From the NCBI GenBank assembly GCA_023382535.1, contig JAHDWA010000008.1, forward strand, positions 124,001 to 188,000: a stretch of 64,000 bases of DNA. Direction: 5' to 3'. Positions 57,475 through 64,000 of this stretch are shown piece by piece. The notes beneath the pieces were generated by a model. The model was not told the origin of the DNA and made no database searches. It worked only from the letters and a program-made list of their open reading frames with translations. The position numbers and the translations under genes are program-made. The first letter of the stretch is position 1, and every line of letters begins with the position of its first letter. Origin of the DNA: Anaerolineae bacterium. Lineage in GTDB: Bacteria; Chloroflexota; Anaerolineae; 4572-78; J111.

Positions 57475-58224
57475 ATGACCGATGCTCTCCAAAAAGTTCT
57501 TGAGGAACAAAAAGCCTATTACCATGCCCGCGCTCAGGAGTACGACGAGTGGTTCTACCGGCGGGGGCGCTATGATCACGGAGCGGAACATACCCGGCAG
57601 TGGCGAAGCGAAGCTGAAGAAATTCGCCATGCCTTAGTTGAAGCGAATCTAACCGGGCAAGTTTTAGATATGGCCGCCGGTACGGGTATCTGGACCCAGG
57701 AACTGGTTAAGACAGCCGATCATGTCACTGCCCTGGACAGCTCCGAAGAAATGCTTGAACTAAACCGCCACCGGGTGCAAAGCGACAAAGTTACCTATAC
57801 GGTTACGGACCTGTTTTATTGGCAGCCAGTAATAACCTATGATGCGGTTTTTATGGGGTTTTGGTTGTCGCACGTGCCGCCAGCACTGCTGTATGATTTT
57901 ATCGGCACCATAGCCGGGGCGCTGAAACCGGGAGGCAAACTATTCTTTGTTGATTCACGACCAGAACCAACCTCAACATCCAAAGATATGATGGACAGCG
58001 TAACTCAAGCTTTAGCCCAGCGCAAGGTCTCGCCCCAATTTGCCGAGAGTGATTATGCTACAATCACCCGACGCTTGAAGGATGGCCGCGAGTTTCAAGT
58101 TGTCAAGGTATTTTATCTACCACTGGATTTAACCGAACGATTTAAAGCGTTTGATTTATCGGTTACAGTCAAGCAAACAGATAATTTCTTTCTCTACGGT
58201 TGGGGGACTAAGCTTAACGGGTAA
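57475..58224 (+). CDS. Class I SAM-dependent methyltransferase
   Basis: 249 residues with the Rossmann methyltransferase core: motif I VLDMAAGTGIWTQEL, post-I TALDSSEEMLE, and PPALLYDFIGTIAGALKPGGKLFFVDSRPE. The substrate is unknown. GTGGAGAAAG precedes the ATG. A clear terminator follows, so it is transcribed with the hydrolase or alone. Confidence 0.88.
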   Translation: MTDALQKVLEEQKAYYHARAQEYDEWFYRRGRYDHGAEHTRQWRSEAEEIRHALVEANLTGQVLDMAAGTGIWTQELVKTADHVTALDSSEEMLELNRHRVQSDKVTYTVTDLFYWQPVITYDAVFMGFWLSHVPPALLYDFIGTIAGALKPGGKLFFVDSRPEPTSTSKDMMDSVTQALAQRKVSPQFAESDYATITRRLKDGREFQVVKVFYLPLDLTERFKAFDLSVTVKQTDNFFLYGWGTKLNG

Positions 58225-58595
58225 GTCCACCTGGTTCATCATATCCTGTAAAAGCTCCACTTCGGAGCTTTTATATTTGTTAAGGAGTAGAAGTTAAATA
58301 ACTTACCCAGCAATCTTGTTCCACGCTTCACGTCAGTTCGGGAATGAGATTGTCCAAGTAATTTTATCCGCGATTTTAGGGTAAAGATTAACGTTCTTTC
58401 AGTCTGGAAGAAAGATGGAAGGATTCAGCCTCAATTGGTATATATTTTTGCCATCCGTAGGTTCAAATTGCGCTGTCTGCCGGAGGCTGGTAAAATCCCC
58501 CCTGGGTTTTTACTGACCTGCTAGTGTTAATCCCTACCAGTAGCCAGCGATTAATTTGTTTACTTCCTGGCTAAGTTAAGGACAAATCTTTACCG
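58225..58595 (+). other. Intergenic region with a terminator and a second hairpin
   Basis: A terminator hairpin TAAAAGCTCC/GGAGCTTTTA spans 58249-58273 and is followed by TATATTTGTT. A longer imperfect stem, CAATCTTGTTCC (58311-58322) with GGAATGAGATTG (58341-58352, 10 of 12 pairs), follows. No gene is visible in the remainder. Confidence 0.6.
58249..58281 (+). terminator. Rho-independent terminator after the methyltransferase gene
   Basis: Nine to ten paired bases around a 5-nt loop (AAAGCTCC / GGAGCTTT), then TTATATTTGTT. Confidence 0.75.
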
Positions 58596-60194
58596 GTGCA
58601 AAATATTCAGCCCAATATAACGTCGCCCTCCCAATTAACCCCATGGCAAGGTAATTTTATCCTGACTGCCACTATAATCGGAGCGGGGATGGTTTTCCTC
58701 GATGGGACCGTAGTCACCGTTGCTCTCCCTCAAATCCAAAAAGATTTCAACGCCTCGGTGAGTGGTCTGCAATGGCTGATTGATATTTATATTCTCTTTT
58801 TGAGTGTCCCTATCCTGGTAGCTGGCTCGTTGAGCGACCGTTATGGCCGCAGAAAACTGTTTAACATCGGCCTGATCGGTTTTACCCTGGCCTCGGTTGT
58901 GTGCGGGGCGGCGACCGATTTAACCCTGTTGGTGGCCGCCCGCGTTTTTCAAGGCATCTCTGGAGCAATTATGCTGCCGGGCTGTCTGGCGATCTTAAAT
59001 GCCAGCTTCCCTGCCGAAAGGCGAGGCCGCGTGGTTGGAACGTGGTCGGCTTTTACCCCGCTGACGACAGCTATCGGTCCGCTGCTGGGCGGCTGGCTGG
59101 TTGATAATGTCTCCTGGCGGGCGGCTTTTTACATTAATTTACCGTTGGGGTTGCTAACCCTCTATCTTAGCCACCGCTTTGTCCCTGAAAGCAAGAGTGA
59201 AAAAATTCCAGAAAGCCAGGATTGGCTGGGCGCTGTTCTGATTACCATTGGCCTGGGCAGCCTGATATTTGGACTGATTGAAGGGCCGCGGCGAGGCTGG
59301 GCCGCTCCCTCCGTGCCGATTTCGCTGGTGGCCAGCCTGGTTTTCCTGATTGCTTTTGGCATCGTTGAAACCAAAACCGAACACCCGATGATCCCCCTTC
59401 AACTCTTCAAACATCGCCTCTTTACCGGGATCACCCTCGTTACGTTTATTCTCTATTTTGCCATGAGCGGCGTCTTCTTTTTTCTGCCGCTTAATCTGCA
59501 GCAGATTCAAAACTTTTCGGCGACCAATACCGGGGCAGCATTTATGCCAATCATTATCCTGCTGTTCTTGCTGTCTCGCTGGTCGGGGCACCACGCTGAC
59601 AAGTATGGGCCGCGTTCACTTATGATTATCGGCCCAGTGGTGATTGCGATCGGCTTTTTTATGTATATAATCCCTGGCGTGAAAGCCAACTATTGGCTTA
59701 CTTTTTTGCCGGCTACCATTCTCTATGGTATTGGCCTGGGCATCACTGTAGCGCCGCTGACCAGTGTGGCCTTGGGCGCGGTGCCGACCCATCTTTCCGG
59801 TCTGGCTTCCGGGGTGAGCAATGCAGCCGCGCGCATCGCCTCGATGTTAGCCGTAGCTATGTTGGGGGCCTTAATGGTACTCCAGTTTAGTGCTTCCCTG
59901 GAGGATCGGACTCAATCACTCCCCCTGTCCAACCAGGATCGTTTGTTCCTGCAAGAAGAGAAGTTAAAGTTGGGCGGGGCCACAGCCCCACCCGGACTTG
60001 CGCCGAAGGTGCAAGCGCAAGTTGAAATGGTGATTGATGAGGCTTTTGTAGAGGCCTTCCGATGGATGATGGCTGCCTGTGCCCTTCTGGCGTTGGTGAG
60101 TGCGGGTGTTTCAGTAGCGACGATCACAAATGAAATTACGCATCACGAAGATGGTCATCAAGTGCCGCCGCCTCATTTTGAAATTTTGGGTTGA
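58596..60194 (+). CDS. DHA2-family (EmrB/QacA-like) drug:proton antiporter
   Basis: 532 residues with 14 hydrophobic helices. Typical motifs: LDGTVVTVALPQIQKDF (helix 1), GSLSDRYGRRKLF (loop 2-3), GAIMLPGCLAIL (motif C), then a long C-terminal half with PAERRGRVVGTWSA and EDRTQSLPLS. It should pump drugs or amphiphiles out across the cytoplasmic membrane. Starts at GTG 58596. Confidence 0.93.
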   Translation: MQNIQPNITSPSQLTPWQGNFILTATIIGAGMVFLDGTVVTVALPQIQKDFNASVSGLQWLIDIYILFLSVPILVAGSLSDRYGRRKLFNIGLIGFTLASVVCGAATDLTLLVAARVFQGISGAIMLPGCLAILNASFPAERRGRVVGTWSAFTPLTTAIGPLLGGWLVDNVSWRAAFYINLPLGLLTLYLSHRFVPESKSEKIPESQDWLGAVLITIGLGSLIFGLIEGPRRGWAAPSVPISLVASLVFLIAFGIVETKTEHPMIPLQLFKHRLFTGITLVTFILYFAMSGVFFFLPLNLQQIQNFSATNTGAAFMPIIILLFLLSRWSGHHADKYGPRSLMIIGPVVIAIGFFMYIIPGVKANYWLTFLPATILYGIGLGITVAPLTSVALGAVPTHLSGLASGVSNAAARIASMLAVAMLGALMVLQFSASLEDRTQSLPLSNQDRLFLQEEKLKLGGATAPPGLAPKVQAQVEMVIDEAFVEAFRWMMAACALLALVSAGVSVATITNEITHHEDGHQVPPPHFEILG

Positions 60195-60284
60195 TGACCG
60201 GTATGACTGAAGTCAAAATTCCTTTTCACCCCTGTTGTCCTGATGCCTGCTGTCTCCTTTCGTTCATTTTAGTTGTAAGCTTAT

Positions 60285-61541
60285 ATGAGTGATTCAAAAA
60301 ATAAACGGAAAACATTACGGATTACCAGAACAGAAATCTTTGTTGGCATTGTTATTGCGCTAGGGGTAGCCCTGGTAATTGTGCTGGTCGGGCAATCGTT
60401 GGTGTCTGCCGGAATGGAGATAGCGCCTCCTATCGCGTCTTTTGTCTCCGGCCGGGTCACACCGGAACACACAGCCGAAGTTATCCAGCTTACGCCAATG
60501 GAGAAAAATCCAACACCGACCGCCACAGCCTCGTCAATCCCGACACCTGGCTCTCCCGTTCAAAAGCGGCCCACCTCGACTCCCACCTCAACCCCGACCT
60601 CCACGCCTATACCCACCCCAACCCTCGACCTTGATAGCTGCAATGCTGCCGGCTGTGGCTCCCAGGCAGTACCGCTGCCACCAGCCACTGCTCATCCCGA
60701 CTTGTTCTTGCGAGAATCCCCGGCAGCCCGGCGCCACTGCTTGGTATGTCCCAAAAATGAAACCCTCTCCACTGCCCAATTAAATGAACTGGTGGCGGCC
60801 AATAAAGCCACTCTGGCTCGTTTGCGCGAAATTGCGCTGTCTCAAGAGACTTATGAAATTGCGCCGGGAATTGTGTATATTGTGTTCAATAACGTGCACC
60901 ACGTGGTGATAGACCTCAAAGAGACGGGTTATGTTTTGCGCAATATTATCCCCCCGACCTCCAATCGAGGAACGCTGATTACCCCCTCTTATTGTTTGTC
61001 GCCCAAATCCTTACTGGTGACAACAGCCGACTACCACGGTTTGAACGGTAGCAACAAAACCGAAACGGGCCGGGATTTATTTTTCCACCTGGGGCGAGCG
61101 GCGCTCTACAAGCGCGGCGATCGTTTTCTTATTGACGTTATCCGCACCCGTCCCGCCTGGGAACGAACTTCAATCTCCTGGGGGGGAGGGCCGCTTTTTA
61201 TATGGAATGGCCGGTACGATTATAACCCGGAGCAGGAGTGGTTTGATTGGGAAAATCTGGAGCATTACCGGACCACGCGCTGGTCCAAGCTGACCGCAGC
61301 GATTTCAAAAGACCGCAAGTATTTGTTCATCAGCGCCTCATATGGGCTGACCTTACGCGAACACGCTAAAAATATTACAGAATTGGGCCAAAAGTGGGGA
61401 ATTAAAGTGGATCGGGCCATGCGCTTTGACGGCAGTGAAAGCGCCTACATGGCCATCCGTTTGGGAGACTATATGGTGCCGGTGCTCAAACTTGAGGAAC
61501 CTTTAATTGTCAATTGTTTCGCCATCGAGAAAAGTAATTGA
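60285..61541 (+). CDS. Membrane-anchored phosphodiester-glycosidase-like (NAGPA/DUF2233) protein
   Basis: 418 residues. A short cytoplasmic start, a membrane helix (about 18-40), a Thr/Pro-rich linker (about 85-115, TSTPTSTPTSTPIPTPT), a small Cys-containing piece, then a C-terminal NAGPA-like domain: YVLRNIIPP, ISWGGGPLFIWNGRYDYN, LFISASYGLTLREHAKNITELGQKWGIKVDRAMRFDGSESAYM. Family members cleave phosphodiester-linked sugars in the cell envelope. The assignment is moderate. Confidence 0.6.
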   Translation: MSDSKNKRKTLRITRTEIFVGIVIALGVALVIVLVGQSLVSAGMEIAPPIASFVSGRVTPEHTAEVIQLTPMEKNPTPTATASSIPTPGSPVQKRPTSTPTSTPTSTPIPTPTLDLDSCNAAGCGSQAVPLPPATAHPDLFLRESPAARRHCLVCPKNETLSTAQLNELVAANKATLARLREIALSQETYEIAPGIVYIVFNNVHHVVIDLKETGYVLRNIIPPTSNRGTLITPSYCLSPKSLLVTTADYHGLNGSNKTETGRDLFFHLGRAALYKRGDRFLIDVIRTRPAWERTSISWGGGPLFIWNGRYDYNPEQEWFDWENLEHYRTTRWSKLTAAISKDRKYLFISASYGLTLREHAKNITELGQKWGIKVDRAMRFDGSESAYMAIRLGDYMVPVLKLEEPLIVNCFAIEKSN

Positions 61542-61591
61542 CCGTTACGCCTTGACTGTTGCTTACTTGTGGTCCGCCAAAGGTTAATTCG

Positions 61592-62539
61592 CTACATCCC
61601 GGCAAACTGCAGGACTTCCCTGGCCAGCCGGACGCGGTCTTCATCGGTGAGCATGATTGTTCCGGTAACTAAAGTTTGCAATCCAAGAGCGCTAACAGCC
61701 TCTTGATGGGCCTGATCCACCTGATCGAGGACAAAACCGGTCAAGACGTCGCTGAGATGGCGGGCAACGCCGATGGGCGAAACTTCCAGGCCCAGCTCAT
61801 TCATTAACTTGGCCGCCGGACCTTTCAAGGCGGCCCCGCCGACAATCGGCGAGACGCCAATTTTGGGAACGCGGCTGGCGGCAATAATCCGGCGCATATT
61901 GGGCAGGGTCAGGATGGGATCAAGGCTGAGGAGAGGGTTACTGGGACAAAAGATGATCACGTCGGCGTTGCGTAAGGCGCTGGCTACCTCGCGGCTGGGC
62001 TGAGCCTGCTCCGCGCCGGCAAAGCGAATTGATTTAACCACCGGCTGGCACTGTTTTTGCACAAAATACTCCTGAAAGGCCATTTCGCCCTGCTCCGTCA
62101 TAACCATGGTCCGCACCAGACTTTCCGTCATCGGCAGAATGAGGCAGCGCACGCCCAAACGTTGGCTCAACTCACGCGTTATCCAATTATAGGGGCGATT
62201 CTCGCGCAACCACTTGGTTCGCAGCAAATGGGTCGCCAGGTCGCGATCACCCAACTGGAACCAGGTGGGCTGGCCGTAGCGAGCGAGGGCAGCCATCATG
62301 TTCCAGCTCTCATCTTTGACCCCCCAGCCGGTGCTGGGATTGGCGATGCCGGCCAGGGTGTACATGATGGTATCCAGATCGGGGGAGATGTGCAGGCCCA
62401 GATGTTCAAAATCATCGCCGGTATTGACGATAACGGTTAATTTTTCCGGCGGGACCAGTTGATACAGGCCGTAAGCCAGCTTTGCCCCGCCGACGCCTCC
62501 GGCCAAAGCCACTACGTTGCCAAAATTTGTTTGCTTCAT
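61592..62539 (-). CDS. cofD: 2-phospho-L-lactate transferase (F420 biosynthesis)
   Basis: 315 residues with the family start VVALAGGVGGAKLAYGL, then VNTGDDFEHLGLHISPDLDTIMYTLAG and LGDRDLATHLLR. CofD joins the activated lactate (or PEP-derived) moiety to deazaflavin FO to make F420-0. Its presence points to F420-dependent enzymes in this organism. No other cof/fbi genes are in the window. Confidence 0.93.
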   Translation of the reverse strand: MKQTNFGNVVALAGGVGGAKLAYGLYQLVPPEKLTVIVNTGDDFEHLGLHISPDLDTIMYTLAGIANPSTGWGVKDESWNMMAALARYGQPTWFQLGDRDLATHLLRTKWLRENRPYNWITRELSQRLGVRCLILPMTESLVRTMVMTEQGEMAFQEYFVQKQCQPVVKSIRFAGAEQAQPSREVASALRNADVIIFCPSNPLLSLDPILTLPNMRRIIAASRVPKIGVSPIVGGAALKGPAAKLMNELGLEVSPIGVARHLSDVLTGFVLDQVDQAHQEAVSALGLQTLVTGTIMLTDEDRVRLAREVLQFAGM

Positions 62540-62625
62540 TGTTACTCGTTAGTAAAACCTCAAGGTATCAGTTATAATAGCTCTTTAATTTTTCTGGCAC
62601 AAGCTGCACCTGGAGAGTCTACTTT

Positions 62626-63543
62626 ATGTTTTTTGAAGAGGCAAGCCTTCCCGCCTATTTTGCCCCCATTCTCATTATTATCCAACTAATTTTTTTAGAG
62701 GGTATTCTTTCTATAGATAATGCGGCAGTGCTGGGGGCAATGGTTTCGGTGTTGCCGGATCATGAGCCGACGCCTTACCCGCCCTTGCTCAAGTTTATGC
62801 AGCCATTTACCGATCAAGTGCTGGGTATGCAGCAGCAGGCCGCCCTCAAGGTTGGGCTTTTGGGCGCTTATTTAGGGCGAGGGTTAATGCTGGTGATGGC
62901 CTCTTTTGTCATTGCCAACCCCTGGCTGCGGCTGCTGGGGGCGTTTTACCTGATCAAGCTGGCCTTTGAGAACCTGGCAGTTGCGGCAGAGAAAGAGGGT
63001 CGCCCTACGGCCCATGACCGGCGGACCCTGCTGGCGAGCTTCTGGCTGATCGTGTTGAATGTGGAACTGGCCGATTTAGCCTTTAGTCTTGACAATGTGG
63101 TGGCTGCTGTGGCCCTCTCGGATGAGTTATGGGTGGTTTTGATCGGGGTGGCCCTCGGCATTATTACCATGCGCTTTGCCGCCGGCGTCTTTACGTACTT
63201 AATCCGCCGGCACCCTATCTTGGAATCGGCGGCCTATATTTTAGTGCTGGCCATCGGTATTGAATTGGTTCTGGCCGACCTTTATGACTTCCACTTTGGC
63301 CACCTGATCAAATTCGGCATTTCTATCGGTATTCTGGCAGCGTGTTTGCTTTATGCCCGTTTCGAATTCTTGCGCCGCTTCGACCCGCTCTTGCAGTGGT
63401 TGGGAGAGGGAATGGACTATCTAAACCGCCTGGTGAATTGGGCCTTTAAGCCGCTGCTGCTTTTGCTTAAACTCCTCTTTTTCCCCTTGCGCCGCCTTTT
63501 TGCCACCGAGGCCAGGTTGGCCCAACATCTCGACCGTACCTGA
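62626..63543 (+). CDS. TerC-family integral membrane protein
   Basis: 305 residues with seven to eight hydrophobic helices. The TerC motifs are clear: LEGILSIDNAAVLGAMV near residue 25 and ELADLAFSLDNVVAAVAL near 150, with acidic residues in membrane segments that may bind a metal cation. TerC proteins take part in manganese export or tellurite resistance. The C-terminus is a charged helix. Confidence 0.9.
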   Translation: MFFEEASLPAYFAPILIIIQLIFLEGILSIDNAAVLGAMVSVLPDHEPTPYPPLLKFMQPFTDQVLGMQQQAALKVGLLGAYLGRGLMLVMASFVIANPWLRLLGAFYLIKLAFENLAVAAEKEGRPTAHDRRTLLASFWLIVLNVELADLAFSLDNVVAAVALSDELWVVLIGVALGIITMRFAAGVFTYLIRRHPILESAAYILVLAIGIELVLADLYDFHFGHLIKFGISIGILAACLLYARFEFLRRFDPLLQWLGEGMDYLNRLVNWAFKPLLLLLKLLFFPLRRLFATEARLAQHLDRT

Positions 63544-63567
63544 ACTAAGACTCTGTAAGCCATTTTC

Positions 63568-63651
63568 AAGAAATAACTCGTCAAACATTCGCGTTGCGTG
63601 TTCCGTCTTGCGTAAAAAAACGGAACCCGCAGCACGTTTGACTTATTTCTT
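63568..63651. repeat. 84-bp imperfect inverted repeat
   Basis: AAGAAATAA (63568-63576) and TTATTTCTT (63643-63651) enclose TCAAAC/GTTTGA and GTGTTCCGT/ACGGAACCC-type arms. It lies between convergent genes and shares its CGGAACACGC-type core with 50264-50306. Confidence 0.65.
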
Positions 63652-63672
63652 AAAACTGCTTCGTTATAATAT

Positions 63673-64000
63673 CTAGCCGAGGGATAGGGCCGTCCGTTCC
63701 ACAATTTCCGCCAGCACCGACAGACTGGTGCGGCCGCGCAGTTGGCTTTCGGGTTTCAAAATCAGGCGGTGGGCCAGGGTCAAAAAGACCAGCTTTTTGA
63801 TGTCGTCGGGGATGACGTAGGCGCGGCCCTGTAAGGCAGCCAGGGCCTGGCTGGTTTTGTACAGGGCCAGGCTGCCGCGGGGACTGGACCCCAGGGCCAG
63901 GTCGGGGTGGGAACGGGTGGCCTGGACCAGGGCGAGAATATACCCTTCGAGCGACTCATCTATGTGAACCCCGGTCACCTGCTGGCTGAGGCTGAGCAGT
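63673..64000 (-). CDS. MoxR-family ATPase, C-terminal part (runs off the window)
   Basis: The visible 109 codons hold the MoxR lid: [60 protein letters not shown]. The frame is open to the window edge (..LLSLSQQVTGVH), so this is a 3' fragment. It is a second MoxR besides that at 54789, with different sequence. Confidence 0.85.
   Translation of the reverse strand, partial: LLSLSQQVTGVHIDESLEGYILALVQATRSHPDLALGSSPRGSLALYKTSQALAALQGRAYVIPDDIKKLVFLTLAHRLILKPESQLRGRTSLSVLAEIVERTALSLG

Noticed and set aside
1..64000. CRISPR arrays, tRNA and rRNA genes
   Set aside because: No regularly spaced repeat-spacer array, cloverleaf or rRNA signature was found on reading both strands; a covariance-model scan would be decisive.

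Overview
The window reads as a GC-rich chromosomal segment of a Chloroflexota-like (Anaerolineae-type) bacterium. This assignment is an inference. It rests on the giant BTAD/NB-ARC/TPR regulator, NarL-type two-component systems with GAF/PAS kinases, a CofD for coenzyme F420, secreted proteins ending in a hydrophobic '-LP-' tail, a Flp pilin, MoxR-DUF58 pairs and many palindromic dispersed repeats. No rRNA, tRNA or CRISPR array was seen.

Region by region. 1-15.1 kb is ordinary chromosome: a tandem M16 peptidase, a QueA-like protein coupled to an SDR-VOC fusion, an MFS exporter, a PAS-rich histidine kinase with a defective receiver, small enzymes, a pentapeptide-repeat protein, Map, and a NarL/GAF-kinase pair. 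15.2-32.6 kb is an inserted element. It opens with a tyrosine recombinase and closes with a large serine recombinase. Between them lie an AT-rich three-gene cassette (TIGR04255-like), a promoter-structured RNA-terminator unit, a string of small overlapping genes with a primase-like replication protein, a MmeI-type restriction-modification enzyme, an XRE/RHH divergent control region, and a DUF2637-like/FtsK-like module reminiscent of actinobacterial integrative conjugative elements. A 14-bp palindrome with a GA centre (CAAACGGACGTTTG) recurs six times, only inside this element.

32.6-48.3 kb is chromosome again: LysM/Gmad2 and HEAT proteins, a secreted beta-helix protein divergent from the BTAD regulator (preceded by three 9-mers at exact 11-bp spacing), transporters, obgE-nadD, a CAP protein, and a T5orf172 protein. 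48.4-53.1 kb holds an inward-reading operon: a consensus promoter, a 35-codon leader peptide, two terminators with interchangeable stems, two small ORFs, and a heterodimeric ABC exporter pair. It strongly resembles ribosome-mediated attenuation of an exporter. 53.2-64 kb has DUF58-MoxR, a Flp pilin, a histone-deacetylase-like enzyme, a methyltransferase, a DHA2 exporter, a phosphodiester-glycosidase-like protein, CofD, a TerC-family protein and the end of a second MoxR.

The most promising undescribed features are the attenuator-controlled ABC exporter operon, the six palindromic sites that bracket modules of the mobile element, the three-gene TIGR04255 cassette with its own promoter and operator, and the SARP-like 11-bp-phased repeats.
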